Positions 1-10,413 of a stretch of DNA of 64,000 nt are shown piece by piece. Source of the stretch: Marivirga lumbricoides (lineage in GTDB: Bacteria; Bacteroidota; Bacteroidia; Cytophagales; Cyclobacteriaceae); contig NZ_BMEC01000012.1 of the NCBI RefSeq assembly GCF_014636295.1, forward strand, positions 1 through 64,000. The letters are read 5' to 3'. Made by a program: the position numbers and the translations under genes. The notes beneath the pieces were generated by a model, which was given only the letters and a program-made list of their open reading frames with translations, searched no databases and had not been told where the DNA came from. Each line of letters begins with the position of its first letter. Position 1 is the stretch's first letter.

Positions 1-94
1 GCACTCTCAATCAGTGTTTTAACACTTCCTCCTCCGCTTATCTTCAATCTTTCAATCAACAGCCCTCTCAAGCCATTCCCCTCTTTTGGGTCGA

Positions 95-124
95 CAAAGG
101 TAGAAAATATTCGCCATCTTACAA
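95..124 (-). promoter_or_regulatory. Candidate sigma-A promoter reading off the left edge
   Basis: On the minus strand a TTG (122-124) is followed after 19 bases by TACCTTTG (95-102). This matches the Bacteroidota vegetative promoter TTTG-N19-TAnnTTTG. The predicted start lies near 91 and the transcript leaves the window. The gene it serves is not visible; the last 90 bases could be a 5' leader, a small RNA, or the beginning of an open frame that runs from an ATG at 158 to the edge. Confidence 0.45.
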
Positions 125-264
125 CTCTTTCTATCCCCTGTTTTGTAATTATTTGCATGCTAACACACCAATACGCTAAAAATCAATTACTTACTCCATG
201 GAAATAATTTATAAAACCTTAGCTCACTTAATTAAATTGGAACAGTTCTGCGAAGTGGCATAAA

Positions 265-296
265 GAAAAAAGCCCCCTGCAATAAACAAGAGGCTT
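265..296 (-). terminator. Rho-independent terminator of purA
   Basis: Read on the minus strand, AAGCCTC pairs with GGGGCTT (one G-U pair) around a 12-base loop and is followed by a T-run. It sits about 30 bases after the purA stop. Confidence 0.7.
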
Positions 297-325
297 ACTT
301 TGCATGCTTCTACAACAATTTAAAT

Positions 326-1594
326 TTAATGATTTCTAATGACAGTTTGCATTCTATCAGGTCCCATCGAAACCAGATTGATAGGAACTTCTAACTGCTC
401 TTCGATAAACTTAATGTAATCTACTAACTGCTTAGGCATGTCATCAAAACCTTTAACACCCTCTAAAGAGGTATTCCATCCTTCCAACTCCTTGTAGACA
501 GGGGTGATCTCTTTATCCACAATATCATAGGGAAACTCGTCTGTAGTACTTCCGTCCGGCAATTTATAATGAGTACATACTTTAATTGTTTTGAAGTCGC
601 ACAACACGTCCGATTTCATCATAAAAAGTTCTGTAACACCATTAATCATTACTACATATTTCAAAGCAGGAATATCTAACCAGCCGCATCTTCTTGGCCG
701 ACCTGTGGTGGCCCCAAATTCGTTACCTATTTTTTGAAGCTTTACTCCCTCCTCATCAAATAGCTCTGTAGGAAAAGGGCCACTCCCTACCCTGGTGCAA
801 TAGGCTTTAAAAATTCCAAAGACTCTATTGATAGAACTTGGTGCAACCCCTAACCCGGTGCAAACACCAGCAGTCATCGTGTTAGAACTTGTAACAAATG
901 GATAACTACCAAAATCCACATCCAAAAGCGAGCCTTGTGCTCCCTCTGCCAAAACGGACTTACCTGATTTTAACTCTTTATTAATAAGGTACTCTGTGCT
1001 AACGATATTAAATTTCTTCAGAAAGCTTACTGCTTCAAAAAACTCTTCTTCCAGAGGTTTCAATTCATATTGATGTTTATAGAAACTTAGGATAGCTTCA
1101 TGCTCATTTACTAAGCTTCTGTATTTATCTTCAAATCCATCATCAAGGATATCACCAACCCTTAAACCTAAACGTGCTATTTTATCCTGATAGGTAGGCC
1201 CTATTCCTTTTAATGTTGATCCTATTTTTTTATTTCCTTTAGCTTGTTCATAGGCTGCATCCAGCAACCTGTGGGTTGGTAATATTAATTGTGTCTTATT
1301 AGAAATGAATAAATTCTCACTAAAGTTGATATTGAATGGATCAAGCTTGTGTATTTCCTTTTTGAAGATCACAGGATCTAAAACTACACCATTGCCGATT
1401 ACATTTTTAATTTTATCCCTGAAAATACCACTAGGTATTTGGTGAAGAACATGTTTAATTCCATCAAACTCCAGCGTATGACCTGCATTGGGTCCGCCCT
1501 GAAAGCGAGCTACCATATCGTATTTTGGTGCAAGTACATCTACTACTTTGCCTTTACCCTCATCACCCCACTGTAAACCTAATAAAACATCCAT
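326..1594 (-). CDS. purA: Adenylosuccinate synthetase
   Basis: This enzyme joins IMP and aspartate with GTP to make adenylosuccinate, the first committed step to AMP, in the cytosol. The 422 residues are full family length. The phosphate-binding loop GDEGKGK is at residues 10-16 with the catalytic Asp11, and GPNAGHT ends at residue 40 with the catalytic His39. The GRPRRCGW segment near residue 300 binds nucleotide. It is transcribed alone, with its own terminator downstream; a TAATTTTG -7-like element lies upstream at 1708-1715. The assignment is secure. Confidence 0.98.
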   Translation of the reverse strand: MDVLLGLQWGDEGKGKVVDVLAPKYDMVARFQGGPNAGHTLEFDGIKHVLHQIPSGIFRDKIKNVIGNGVVLDPVIFKKEIHKLDPFNINFSENLFISNKTQLILPTHRLLDAAYEQAKGNKKIGSTLKGIGPTYQDKIARLGLRVGDILDDGFEDKYRSLVNEHEAILSFYKHQYELKPLEEEFFEAVSFLKKFNIVSTEYLINKELKSGKSVLAEGAQGSLLDVDFGSYPFVTSSNTMTAGVCTGLGVAPSSINRVFGIFKAYCTRVGSGPFPTELFDEEGVKLQKIGNEFGATTGRPRRCGWLDIPALKYVVMINGVTELFMMKSDVLCDFKTIKVCTHYKLPDGSTTDEFPYDIVDKEITPVYKELEGWNTSLEGVKGFDDMPKQLVDYIKFIEEQLEVPINLVSMGPDRMQTVIRNH

Positions 1595-1707
1595 CTTAAT
1601 TAATATAATAGTTTAGACACAGCTCTGCTAGTGAGCTGCTTGTATTTAAAAATTTTAAATTCTCATTTAATAATTAAAGGGTTTCTCTTTGCAAAAGAAA
1701 CATTTGA

Positions 1708-1715
1708 CAAAATTA
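1708..1715 (-). promoter_or_regulatory. Possible -7 element for purA
   Basis: TAATTTTG on the minus strand fits the TAnnTTTG -7 consensus, about 115 bases upstream of purA. No good TTTG lies 19-21 bases further upstream, so the promoter is only tentative. Confidence 0.3.
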
Positions 1716-1749
1716 GTGTGGAATAAAAATGACACACCGAAGCTCATAA

Positions 1750-2088
1750 TCACTTTAAACTATTAAGTGCTCCTTCTTTTGAGTCATGTATAGAGAATAT
1801 ATTATTCAATTTAGTGATAACCAAAAGCTTTTTAACCTGCTCAGAAGGGTTCAACAATGCTACTTCTCCTCCTTTATTTCTTAATTTGGTAAGAATAGTG
1901 ATCAAAACGCCAATACCACTACTATTCATGTAGCGGATTTCTGAAATATCAATAATACACTTATGAATTCCTTTGTTAACGTGTTCATTCAAAACTTCTA
2001 CTAATCCGGGTCCATTGTTTTCCCCTATTAGATCACCTGATAGCTTTAAAAGCAATATATTATCTACTACTTCTTTTTCGTATTTCAT
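1750..2088 (-). CDS. STAS-domain anti-sigma factor antagonist
   Basis: This is a single-domain STAS protein of the SpoIIAA/RsbV type, 112 residues. Proteins of this family bind an anti-sigma kinase when unphosphorylated and so release a sigma factor. The phosphorylation loop reads MNSSGIGVL (residues 54-62), so Ser56 or Ser57 would be the phosphosite; the usual Asp before the serines is Asn55 here. Its ATG overlaps the stop of the upstream Fur-family gene by 4 bases (ATGA), which implies translational coupling. No partner kinase gene lies in the window. The family call is firm; its target is unknown. Confidence 0.9.
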   Translation of the reverse strand: MKYEKEVVDNILLLKLSGDLIGENNGPGLVEVLNEHVNKGIHKCIIDISEIRYMNSSGIGVLITILTKLRNKGGEVALLNPSEQVKKLLVITKLNNIFSIHDSKEGALNSLK

Positions 2089-2555
2089 TTACCTTCTGAT
2101 TTTAATTTTGCCTGGCAATCTCCACAAATACCATACAGGTTTAAGGAGTGGTGCATTATTTTAAAATTTAATAAATCACCTACCATTGTTTTTATATTTT
2201 GTATTCGTGGATCACAAAACTCTACAACTTTATGACATTCGGCACATATTACATGATCATGTTGTTTGTACCCATAGGATTTCTCGTATTGTGCAAGGTT
2301 TTTCCCAAACTGATGTTTGCTAACCAAATCGCATTCAACTAATAAATCCAATGTATTGTAAACAGTAGCCCTACTCACTCTGTAGTTCTTGTTTTTCATG
2401 CTAATATAAAGCGACTCCACATCAAAATGTCCTGTACGGGAATAAATCTCTTCTAATATAGCATACCTTTCCGGAGTTTTACGCAAACCTTTATTCTCCA
2501 GATAAGCTGTGAAAATTTGTTTTACTTCTTTAAAAACCTTCTCATTCAATACCAT
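2085..2555 (-). CDS. Fur/PerR-family metal-dependent transcriptional regulator
   Basis: This is a Fur-superfamily repressor of about 156 residues. It has an N-terminal winged helix containing the family segment [14 protein letters not shown], and a C-terminal dimerisation domain with the HDH metal site (KQHDHVIC) and two Cys-X2-Cys pairs (CAEC and CGDC) expected to hold structural zinc. I prefer the ATG at 2555 over the one at 2582 because GGAAGGAG lies just upstream, a strong ribosome site for this genome. It lies between rsh and the STAS gene on one strand, probably in one operon. Sequence alone does not tell whether it senses iron, zinc or peroxide. Confidence 0.92.
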   Translation of the reverse strand: MVLNEKVFKEVKQIFTAYLENKGLRKTPERYAILEEIYSRTGHFDVESLYISMKNKNYRVSRATVYNTLDLLVECDLVSKHQFGKNLAQYEKSYGYKQHDHVICAECHKVVEFCDPRIQNIKTMVGDLLNFKIMHHSLNLYGICGDCQAKLKSEGK

Positions 2556-2599
2556 ATAACTCCTTCCATTCTTAGGTGGCAAATATAGAAAAATAGAAT

Positions 2600-4810
2600 T
2601 TAATCATAACGATTCACCTTAACAATCCCTCGAACTGCTTTCAATTTATCTATCAATTTGTCGAGATGTTTTGTACTTTGAACAAAAAGGTGAATTTTCC
2701 CTTCAAAAATACCATCTTTAGTATCTACAGAAATAGATTGCATATTCACTTTAAGTTCACTGGAAATAATTTGAGTCACATCGCTTATTAGCCCAACCCT
2801 ATCTGTACCAATAATTTGCAGACCAGCTAAAAATGCAATCTCCTGCTGTGAGGTCCATCTTGCCTTTACTACCCTGTTTCCATGATTTGATAAAAGCTCA
2901 GGTGCGTTGGGGCATGAGGTTCTATGGATTTTAATTCCTTCATTAACGGTGACAAAACCAAAAACTTCATCTCCCGGAATTGGGTGGCAACAACCTGCTA
3001 TTTTGTAATCCACAACATCCATGTCTTCCCCAATAAGCAACATGTCTTCTCCTTTTACCTTTTTCAGCTCCTTTTCAAAAGAATTTGCATCACCACGAGT
3101 ATTAATTCGTTTCCTGCTACTTTCTTTCTCAGTTAGTACTTCTTCCTGGAACCGTTTAATTAGTTTGGGGTCATGTTTCCCTGTTGCTATACTATAATAT
3201 AAATCTAATGGCGTCTTTTCGTCAAAATAGGCTCTTATTTTATTAATTACTTCATCTTTAGGGTCAATTTTCATTTGTTTCAGTTTTCTGAAAACAATTT
3301 CTTTTCCCTCAAGAGCTGCTGATTTCTTATCTTCTTTTAAAAGGTCTTTAATTTTGGCTTTGGCTTTTGAGCTAACTACAAACCTGAGCCAATCTTCGCT
3401 AGGTTTTTGCTTATTTGAAGTAAGGATTTCAATCTGATCACCATTTTTAAGTTCATAATTTAAGGGAACAAGTTTCTGATTTACTTTTGCTCCCAAACAT
3501 TTTGCTCCAACTTCTGTGTGAATATCAAAAGCAAAATCTAAAGCGGTAGATTTATTTGGAAGTGTTTTTAAATCTCCTTTTGGAGTAAAAACGAATACTT
3601 CATCAGAAAAGAGATTAGACCTGAAATCATCTACAAATTCTATAGCATTCGTATCATTTGATTCCAGCATTTCCCTTACACGCGAAATCCACTGTTCAAG
3701 CCTGGTTTGCTCCGGATTGCTATAGCTATCTTTGTATTTCCAATGCGCGGCATATCCTTTCTCTGCTATGTCGTCCATACGTTTGGTACGAATCTGAACC
3801 TCTACCCACTGTCCTTTATCACTCATCACAGTAGTGTGCAGCGATTCATAGCCATTAGCCTTTGGTGTGGATATCCAGTCGCGTAATCGATCAGGGTTAG
3901 GTTTATAAAAATCTGTAACGATAGAGTAAACTTCCCAGCAGGCAGCTTTCTCATTTTCTACGGGAGCATCTACAATTATTCTTATAGCAAAAAGATCATA
4001 GACTTCATCGAAAGGGATATTCTGCTTTTTCATTTTATTCCAAATGGAATAAATAGATTTTGGTCTACCTTTTATTGTATAAGGCCATTTTAATTTATCC
4101 AGTTCACTTTCAATAGGGCCAATAAAATTCCTGATAAATTTTTGTCTGGCAGATCTGGTTTCATTAATCTTATTGGCAATATCTCTGTAGATCTCATTTT
4201 CAGTATATTTTAAATGAAGGTCTTCCAATTCAGATTTAATGGCATAAAGCCCTAGCCTGTGAGCTAAAGGGGCATATAAATAGATAGTTTCAGAAGTAAT
4301 TTTCAACTGCTTATTTCTGGGCATACTTTCTAATGTACGCATGTTGTGTAAGCGGTCTGCCAGCTTAATCAGAATCACCCTAACATCTTTAGAAAGGGTG
4401 AGCAACATTTTACGGAAATTTTCTGCCTGCTGGGAAGTACCATATTCAAAAACGCCAGATATTTTTGTAAGGCCATCAATGATGGGTGCCACTTTGGGTC
4501 CAAATTCTTTTTCTATATCCTCAATTTCCCAATCAGTGTCTTCCACTACATCATGCAATAAAGCAGCAATAATGGAGGTGGTTCCCAGTCCTATTTCCTC
4601 TACAGCAATAGTAGCTACTGCTATTGGGTGCAATATATAAGGCTCTCCAGATTTTCTGCGCATGTCCTTATGAGCCTCCATGGAGGTCATAAATGCTTTT
4701 TTTATCAATTTAGCATCTCCATCTTTAAGAAATGGCTTTGCTTTTTTCAGTAACTTTCTATACTCACGAAGAATTACTTTACGTTCTTCTTCCACATCAA
4801 TATTCAACAT
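2600..4810 (-). CDS. Bifunctional (p)ppGpp synthetase/hydrolase (RSH)
   Basis: This is the long RelA/SpoT homologue that makes and degrades the stringent-response alarmone; it is 736 residues, normal for the family. The HD hydrolase domain is intact (His61, His86-Asp87, Glu90-Asp91), so hydrolysis is expected. The synthetase domain follows ([26 protein letters not shown]...AAHWKYK), then a TGS domain ([14 protein letters not shown]), a zinc-finger/CC region ([12 protein letters not shown]) and a C-terminal ACT domain. It starts a minus-strand run with the fur-family and STAS genes. I leave the symbol open because relA and spoT are both used for such bifunctional proteins. Confidence 0.97.
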   Translation of the reverse strand: MLNIDVEEERKVILREYRKLLKKAKPFLKDGDAKLIKKAFMTSMEAHKDMRRKSGEPYILHPIAVATIAVEEIGLGTTSIIAALLHDVVEDTDWEIEDIEKEFGPKVAPIIDGLTKISGVFEYGTSQQAENFRKMLLTLSKDVRVILIKLADRLHNMRTLESMPRNKQLKITSETIYLYAPLAHRLGLYAIKSELEDLHLKYTENEIYRDIANKINETRSARQKFIRNFIGPIESELDKLKWPYTIKGRPKSIYSIWNKMKKQNIPFDEVYDLFAIRIIVDAPVENEKAACWEVYSIVTDFYKPNPDRLRDWISTPKANGYESLHTTVMSDKGQWVEVQIRTKRMDDIAEKGYAAHWKYKDSYSNPEQTRLEQWISRVREMLESNDTNAIEFVDDFRSNLFSDEVFVFTPKGDLKTLPNKSTALDFAFDIHTEVGAKCLGAKVNQKLVPLNYELKNGDQIEILTSNKQKPSEDWLRFVVSSKAKAKIKDLLKEDKKSAALEGKEIVFRKLKQMKIDPKDEVINKIRAYFDEKTPLDLYYSIATGKHDPKLIKRFQEEVLTEKESSRKRINTRGDANSFEKELKKVKGEDMLLIGEDMDVVDYKIAGCCHPIPGDEVFGFVTVNEGIKIHRTSCPNAPELLSNHGNRVVKARWTSQQEIAFLAGLQIIGTDRVGLISDVTQIISSELKVNMQSISVDTKDGIFEGKIHLFVQSTKHLDKLIDKLKAVRGIVKVNRYD

Positions 4811-4863
4811 ATACTAGACTTATTCTTATCTACAAAATAAACGATAAAATTTATCAATCCTGA

Positions 4864-4894
4864 TTTGCAATGAAAATAATTATTACTACATTTG
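4864..4894 (+). promoter_or_regulatory. Sigma-A promoter of tRNA-Leu
   Basis: TTTG (4864-4867), exactly 19 bases, then TACATTTG (4887-4894): a perfect Bacteroidota vegetative promoter 20 bases before the tRNA gene. Confidence 0.85.
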
Positions 4895-4913
4895 CACTTC
4901 AATTTTAATAAAC

Positions 4914-4995
4914 GCGGATGTGGCGAAATTGGTAGACGCACTAGACTTAGGATCTAGCGCTTTACGGCATGGGGGTTCGAGTCCCTTCATCCGCA
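4914..4995 (+). tRNA. tRNA-Leu (anticodon TAG)
   Basis: The acceptor stem GCGGATG (4914-4920) pairs with CATCCGC (4988-4994). The anticodon stem CTAGA/TCTAG encloses loop CTTAGGA, giving anticodon TAG. A long variable arm and the TTCGAGT T-loop complete a class II leucine tRNA. CCA is not encoded. Confidence 0.97.
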
Positions 4996-5004
4996 CACAA
5001 AATC

Positions 5005-5048
5005 AACCCTTAATTTTAGTATAAATATACCTAAATTAGGGGTTTTTT
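5005..5048 (+). terminator. Rho-independent terminator after tRNA-Leu
   Basis: AACCC(T)TAATTT pairs with AAATTAGGGGTT across an AT-rich loop and is followed by a T-run. It separates the tRNA from the trigger factor gene. Confidence 0.75.
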
Positions 5049-5081
5049 CATATTACACAACATCTAAAAACACAAAACGCT

Positions 5082-6419
5082 TTGGACATTACACTCAACA
5101 AAAAGGATTCCGCCAACGCTTCAATTAAAATTATATTAAATGAAGCTGATTATCAACCTAATGTTGAACAAAAAATAAAGGAATACGGAAAAAAAGCTAA
5201 TATCAAAGGATTTCGTCCTGGCAAAGTGCCTGCCACTTATATCAAAAAGATGTATGGCAAAAGTATTTTGGTGGAAGAAATCAATCAACTACTTACTAAA
5301 TCATTAAATGATTATATAAAAGAAAATGATTTACAGATATTAGGTGAACCTTTACCCAACCAGGAAAAAGCGGAAGCTATCGATTGGGATCATCCAAAAG
5401 AATTTGAGTTTGAATACGATTTAGGGCTTGTTGATGAGTTTGAACTGAAGCTTGATGACAAACTAAAAATTGATAAATACATTATTGAGGTTGACAAAAA
5501 GGTGATGAAAGAAACCATGGACAACCTAAAGCAGCAGTATGGTGAAACTGAATCTGTAGTGGAGAGTGCAGATGAGGACACCCTTGAAGGAAACATTATC
5601 AGCTCTGATGAAAAGCTTCAGGAAAAAGTTGTGTTACCAATTGCTGATTTAAATAAAAAATCTCAGAAGAAATTTACCGGTCTTAAAAATGAAGATGAAG
5701 TAAAGTTTGTGATCGATGATATTTTTGAAACAGACGAAGCCAAATCAAGATTTTTAGGACAGCAGGCGTCTTCAGATGTACAGCCTGATGCAGAATACAC
5801 TTTTAAAGTAACTGAAATTAAAAGAACAAAACCTGCAGAAATTAATCAGGAGTTGTTTGACAAAGTTTTTGGTAAAGATGCTGTAAAGTCAGAAGAAGAA
5901 TTTGATGCCAAAATCAAAGAAACGATCTCTGAAAATTATAATAGAGAAACTGAAAACTTATTGAACCGCGATCTTCAAAATACTTTGGTAGAGAAAACCA
6001 AAATTGATTTGCCCGATGAATTTTTGAAAAAGTGGTTATTATTAAGCAACCAGGGGAAAATCACTCAGGAACAAATTGATAAAGAATATGATTTGTACAC
6101 TAAGGATTTGCGCTGGAACTTAATTAAGAATAAAGTAGCCGAGGATAACAAAGAGGAAATAAAGGTAGAACACGAAGATGTGATTAATCATACTAAAGAG
6201 TTGATTAAGCAGCAGCTTGGTGGAATGGTTGAGCAGATGGGAGATAGCCTTGATAGTTTTGCCAACAACTACCTGCAAGGTGAAAAAGGTGAAAACTACA
6301 GAAAAGTATTTGAAGAGCTTCTTAATTTGAAAGTTATGGAGCATGTAAAATCAAAGGTTTCTATAAAAGAGAAAAAAGTTGATTTAGATGGCTTTAAAAA
6401 GGCTGTTGAGAAGAACTAA
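5082..6419 (+). CDS. tig: Trigger factor, ribosome-associated chaperone
   Basis: Trigger factor binds the ribosome exit tunnel and shields nascent chains. The ribosome-docking signature GFRPGKVP is at residues 43-50 of the N-terminal domain, and the long acidic, helical C-terminal region fits a family member of 445 residues. The start must be TTG at 5082: the next methionine is residue 58, which would delete the docking signature. It lies directly upstream of clpP-clpX, a common arrangement, but its own terminator separates it from clpP. Confidence 0.95.
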   Translation: MDITLNKKDSANASIKIILNEADYQPNVEQKIKEYGKKANIKGFRPGKVPATYIKKMYGKSILVEEINQLLTKSLNDYIKENDLQILGEPLPNQEKAEAIDWDHPKEFEFEYDLGLVDEFELKLDDKLKIDKYIIEVDKKVMKETMDNLKQQYGETESVVESADEDTLEGNIISSDEKLQEKVVLPIADLNKKSQKKFTGLKNEDEVKFVIDDIFETDEAKSRFLGQQASSDVQPDAEYTFKVTEIKRTKPAEINQELFDKVFGKDAVKSEEEFDAKIKETISENYNRETENLLNRDLQNTLVEKTKIDLPDEFLKKWLLLSNQGKITQEQIDKEYDLYTKDLRWNLIKNKVAEDNKEEIKVEHEDVINHTKELIKQQLGGMVEQMGDSLDSFANNYLQGEKGENYRKVFEELLNLKVMEHVKSKVSIKEKKVDLDGFKKAVEKN

Positions 6420-6442
6420 AGATAAATAGTATCGTTAATGAC

Positions 6443-6472
6443 AAAGTCCTTTTAAAGAAGGACTTTTTTTTT
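6443..6472 (+). terminator. Rho-independent terminator after tig
   Basis: AAGTCCTT and AAGGACTT form a perfect stem with a 6-base loop followed by a T-run. Confidence 0.9.
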
Positions 6473-6479
6473 AATTTTG
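6472..6479 (+). promoter_or_regulatory. Possible -7 element for clpP
   Basis: TAATTTTG fits TAnnTTTG and lies 22 bases before the clpP ATG, right after the tig terminator. The -33 region falls inside the terminator stem and is poor. Confidence 0.4.
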
Positions 6480-6501
6480 TACTAATCTAAATAATATTTA
6501 A

Positions 6502-7170
6502 ATGATTAATAAAGAGGAATTTAGAAAATTTGCCGTAAAAGGTGAACGAATCCCGGGAAGTCATGTTGACCAATATGTACATCAGGTTGAAAACATGACC
6601 CGTTCCGTTATTGAAGAAAGGCCTACTAATTTTAGAGAAATAGATGTTTTTTCGAGACTAATAATGGATAGGATCATCTTTTTAGGAATGCAGGTAGATG
6701 ATAATATTGCTAATATTATTACTGCCCAATTACTTTTCCTACAATCTGTTGATGCTAAAAAAGATATAAGTTTATACATTAACAGCCCGGGAGGCTCAGT
6801 GTATGCTGGTTTAGGGATTTACGATACTATGCACTATATTACACCTGATGTTGGAACTATATGTACCGGCTTAGCAGCAAGTATGGGTGCTGTTTTATTG
6901 GCAGGTGGTGCTGAAAAGAAAAGATCTGCTTTGCCTCATTCAAGAATTATGATTCACCAACCAATGAGTGGCATGCAAGGGCAAGCCTCTGATATGGAAA
7001 TATCTTTAAAGCAGACCTTATCAGTAAAAGAAGATTTATATAAAATATTGTCTAAACATAGCGGGAAGACTTATAAGCAGGTGGAAAAAGACTCAGACAG
7101 GGATTTCTGGATGAGAGCAGAAGAAGCCAAAGAATACGGATTAATTGACGAAGTTTTAGCGAAGAAATAA
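6502..7170 (+). CDS. clpP: ATP-dependent Clp protease proteolytic subunit
   Basis: This is the serine protease core of the ClpXP/ClpCP machine that degrades unfolded and tagged proteins. The nucleophile Ser127 lies in [11 protein letters not shown], and His152 in HSRIMIHQP is the catalytic histidine. The 222 residues match the family, with a short N-terminal propeptide region. Its TAA stop overlaps the clpX start by one base, so the two are co-translated and should be made together. Confidence 0.97.
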   Translation: MINKEEFRKFAVKGERIPGSHVDQYVHQVENMTRSVIEERPTNFREIDVFSRLIMDRIIFLGMQVDDNIANIITAQLLFLQSVDAKKDISLYINSPGGSVYAGLGIYDTMHYITPDVGTICTGLAASMGAVLLAGGAEKKRSALPHSRIMIHQPMSGMQGQASDMEISLKQTLSVKEDLYKILSKHSGKTYKQVEKDSDRDFWMRAEEAKEYGLIDEVLAKK

Positions 7171-8411
7171 TGGCAGAAGACAACGCACAAGTGACATGTT
7201 CGTTTTGCGGACGAAATAAGAAAGATGTGGATTTGATGATATCCGGCATACACGCACATATTTGTGATAAGTGTATTGTTCAGGCACAACAAATCCTTCA
7301 GGAAGAAGTGAAGACTAAAACAGCTTCAAAAAATCCTAAATTCAATCTGATACGACCTGTTGAAATGAAAAAACACTTGGATCAGTATGTTGTCGGTCAG
7401 GATGAAGCTAAGAAGATAATGTCTGTAGCGGTTTACAACCATTATAAAAGATTGATGCAAAAAAGCTCCAAAGATGATGTTACTATTGAAAAATCTAACA
7501 TTATCATGGTGGGAGAAACCGGTACAGGTAAAACTTATTTAGCTAAAACTTTAGCTAAAGTGCTACAAGTACCATTTTGTATAGCCGATGCTACTGTTTT
7601 AACAGAAGCAGGTTATGTAGGAGAAGATGTGGAGAGTATTCTTACCAGGCTTTTACAGGCGGCTGATTATAATGTGGAAGCTGCTGAACGGGGTATTGTT
7701 TATATAGATGAACTGGATAAAATTGCCAGAAAATCTGATAACCCATCTATTACCAGAGATGTTAGTGGAGAAGGTGTGCAACAAGCCATGCTTAAACTAT
7801 TAGAAGGAACTTCAGTAAACGTTCCTCCTCAAGGCGGCAGAAAGCATCCTGATCAGAAAATGATCAATGTAAATACCGAAAATATTTTATTTATATGCGG
7901 TGGAGCTTTTGATGGTATAAGCAGAAGTATTGCTTCAAGACTCAATACAACACCTTTAGGATTTTTGAATTCTGATGCAAATGATGAGTTGGTAGTAGAT
8001 AAAGACAACTTACTTCAATACATTACGGCTCAGGATTTGAAAAATTTTGGTTTAATACCTGAGTTAATAGGCAGGCTTCCTGTATTAACACATTTAGATC
8101 CCCTGAGCAAAGATACTTTAAAGCAGATTTTAACAGCGCCAAAGAATGCTTTAGTAAAGCAGTATCAGAAACTGTTTGAAATGGAGCATATTGAATTAGT
8201 TATAAAAGACTCAGCTCTTGACTACATTGTTGAGAAAGCTGTTGATTTCAAATTAGGTGCCAGAGGGTTGCGTTCTATTTGTGAGGTAATTATGACTGAT
8301 GCCATGTTTGAGTTTGATGGTGATCCGGAAGAAGGCAAATTGGTGATTGACGCTAGTTATGCTAAATCTAAATTTGAGAAATCTAAGTTTAAGAATTTAA
8401 GAGTAGCTTAA
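7170..8411 (+). CDS. clpX: Clp protease ATP-binding unfoldase subunit
   Basis: ClpX is the AAA+ hexamer that recognises and unfolds substrates and feeds them to ClpP. The N-terminal zinc-binding domain has Cys10, Cys13, Cys32 and Cys35. The Walker A motif GETGTGKT is at residues 116-123, the Walker B YIDELDKI follows, and the sensor/arginine-finger region contains [12 protein letters not shown]. The 413 residues are full length. Its ATG overlaps the clpP stop by one base and a strong terminator follows. Confidence 0.98.
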   Translation: MAEDNAQVTCSFCGRNKKDVDLMISGIHAHICDKCIVQAQQILQEEVKTKTASKNPKFNLIRPVEMKKHLDQYVVGQDEAKKIMSVAVYNHYKRLMQKSSKDDVTIEKSNIIMVGETGTGKTYLAKTLAKVLQVPFCIADATVLTEAGYVGEDVESILTRLLQAADYNVEAAERGIVYIDELDKIARKSDNPSITRDVSGEGVQQAMLKLLEGTSVNVPPQGGRKHPDQKMINVNTENILFICGGAFDGISRSIASRLNTTPLGFLNSDANDELVVDKDNLLQYITAQDLKNFGLIPELIGRLPVLTHLDPLSKDTLKQILTAPKNALVKQYQKLFEMEHIELVIKDSALDYIVEKAVDFKLGARGLRSICEVIMTDAMFEFDGDPEEGKLVIDASYAKSKFEKSKFKNLRVA

Positions 8412-8472
8412 TAAGGTAAAGTACTTCAGTATTTAAGTTTTTAAATGCGGCAGTACTAGATAGAATTAAAGA

Positions 8473-8505
8473 AAAAGCTGTTGGCGCAAACCAACAGCTT
8501 TTTTT
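8473..8505. terminator. Bidirectional terminator between clpX and DAHP synthase
   Basis: AAGCTGTTGG pairs perfectly with CCAACAGCTT around a 6-base loop, with a T-run on the plus strand and T-rich sequence on the minus strand. It can end both convergent transcripts. Confidence 0.9.
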
Positions 8506-8524
8506 ATACTGCAATATCAGTGAT

Positions 8525-9538
8525 TCAATTCATTTCTCCTCTTAGGGTATAAGCCATTTTCATTTTTCTGATCATCGCAGAGGATTCTTCAAAATAAAGA
8601 GACTGCTGCCCATCAGACATAGCCGTTTCAGGATCAGGGTGGAGTTCAAAAATTACTCCATCGGCACCCGCCATAATACCAGCCAACGCTACCGGCTCCA
8701 CATGTTTCCTGATACCTATTCCATGGGAAGGATCCACAACAACTGGGAGATGCGTTTTGTCTTTCAAAACAGGGATCGCATTAATATCCAGTGTATTTCG
8801 AGTCATATTTTCAAAAGTTCTAATGCCTCTTTCGCACAGAATTAGGTTTTCATTACCTCCCGAGAAGACATATTCTGCCGAATATAAGAGCTCTTCGATG
8901 GTACCACTCACTCCCCTTTTAATCATTACTGGTTTGTCTACTTTTCCAAGTTCATCCAACAAGTTGAAGTTTTGGGTATTTCTGGCTCCTACCTGGTAAA
9001 TATCGATATAGTCATACATCTCTTCTACCTGGGAAAGCTGCATTACTTCGGTAATTATCATAATTCCTGCAGCTTTGGCTTTCTCATACCACATTTTAAG
9101 GCCTTCCATCCCTAAACCACGGAATGAATAAGGCGAGCTTCTCGGCTTATAGACACCTCCACGCATTATTTTAACGTTGTTTTCTACCAGGTGAGCAATT
9201 ACTGCATCTACCTGTTCCTCGCTTTCAATACTACACGGGCCTGCCATAATGGAAAAGTCATTTTGAGAAATGATTGTACCATCTCTCAGTTGAATTTGTG
9301 CTGGGTTTACTTTCCATTTCTTTGAAACAAGTTGATAATTATCAGAAACTACGTGTACATCTCTTACACCGCTTAATTGACCAATTTCACGGATGTCAAT
9401 GTTGTTTTTTTCCATAGCTACGAGGTAAAATCCCTTCTGTGTTTGTACCTCATTTACAGATTTTGTGAATTTTTTTAAATTCTTTATCAACTGTTCCTTT
9501 TCGGAACTTTGAATATTTTTTTCTAATTGGAGTATCAT
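8525..9538 (-). CDS. 3-deoxy-7-phosphoheptulonate (DAHP) synthase, type I-beta
   Basis: This enzyme condenses phosphoenolpyruvate and erythrose-4-phosphate, the first step of the shikimate pathway. The N-terminal ~70 residues form the ferredoxin-like regulatory domain of the I-beta subclass. The barrel that follows has MAGPCSIES, KPRSSPYSFRG, the GARNTQNF segment and the metal site VDPSHG. It lies 71 bases behind trpA with no terminator between, so it is probably the last gene of the trp operon, which would put entry into aromatic synthesis under the trp leader. The names aroF and aroG are both used, so I leave the symbol blank. Confidence 0.95.
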   Translation of the reverse strand: MILQLEKNIQSSEKEQLIKNLKKFTKSVNEVQTQKGFYLVAMEKNNIDIREIGQLSGVRDVHVVSDNYQLVSKKWKVNPAQIQLRDGTIISQNDFSIMAGPCSIESEEQVDAVIAHLVENNVKIMRGGVYKPRSSPYSFRGLGMEGLKMWYEKAKAAGIMIITEVMQLSQVEEMYDYIDIYQVGARNTQNFNLLDELGKVDKPVMIKRGVSGTIEELLYSAEYVFSGGNENLILCERGIRTFENMTRNTLDINAIPVLKDKTHLPVVVDPSHGIGIRKHVEPVALAGIMAGADGVIFELHPDPETAMSDGQQSLYFEESSAMIRKMKMAYTLRGEMN

Positions 9539-9609
9539 TCTTTTAGATGTTAGTGGTTAGAATCAAGCATCCAGACCTATGTTATTATAATTTCTATTTT
9601 TAAACCTAA

Positions 9610-10413
9610 CTATTTAGGTGTTCTAATATTCTCGACAAATTGTTTAATACTGCTTTGCAAATTTTCAGGATTTAAGTTCCTCAAAAATGCACTCCCTACA
9701 ATTGCCCCATCAGTATATTGATTAACTAATTGCAGTGCAGAGTAATCAGCAATACCAAAACCTACCATTTGAGGAGTAGTTAAATTCATTGATTTAATTC
9801 TTTGAAGATAAGCCAATCTTTCCGGGCTATCCTCCCAGCTTCCACCAGTGGTGGCAGAACTACTTACCATATAGATAAACCCTCCGTTCTGATCATCAAT
9901 TGTGCGGATTCTTTCTTCAGAAGTTTTTGGAGTAATGAGAAATACATTCTTCAGATTATATTTTTCAAAATATGGTTTAAACTGAATCTGATACTCATTC
10001 ATAGGCATATCTGGTAAAATCAGGCCATCCACCCCTACTTCCTCACACTTCTGACAGAAAGCTTCAGTACCATATTTAAGTACATTATTGCAGTAACCCA
10101 TTAAGAAAACAGGTTTTTGAGTGATTGTTCTTAAATCTTTCAACTGCTCAAAAAGCTTCTGAATATTCATTCCATTGGCCAAAGCTTTCATGCTGGTTTC
10201 CTGAATGGTGGGGCCATCAGCCAAAGGGTCTGAATACGGAATACCTATTTCGATAATATCGACATCTGCCTCATCTAAAGCCTGTAAAATAGTGGTTGTA
10301 TCATTAAGCCGCGGATAACCTGCTGTAAAGTAAATAGTAAGCTTTTCCTTATTCTTATCTTGAAAAACATTTTCAATTCTGTTCTGCATATCTGCCATAT
10401 TAATAGTTTCCAT
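9610..10413 (-). CDS. trpA: Tryptophan synthase alpha subunit
   Basis: The alpha subunit cleaves indole-3-glycerol phosphate to indole and passes it through a tunnel to TrpB. The catalytic stretch [17 protein letters not shown] is near residues 50-66, and the phosphate-binding loop with GFGIAD is present. The length, 267 residues, is normal. The start is uncertain: the ATG at 10413 overlaps trpB by 14 bases, while ATGs at 10398 and 10389 lie right after the trpB stop and give a more typical N-terminus (MQNRIENVF). Confidence 0.96.
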   Translation of the reverse strand: METINMADMQNRIENVFQDKNKEKLTIYFTAGYPRLNDTTTILQALDEADVDIIEIGIPYSDPLADGPTIQETSMKALANGMNIQKLFEQLKDLRTITQKPVFLMGYCNNVLKYGTEAFCQKCEEVGVDGLILPDMPMNEYQIQFKPYFEKYNLKNVFLITPKTSEERIRTIDDQNGGFIYMVSSSATTGGSWEDSPERLAYLQRIKSMNLTTPQMVGFGIADYSALQLVNQYTDGAIVGSAFLRNLNPENLQSSIKQFVENIRTPK

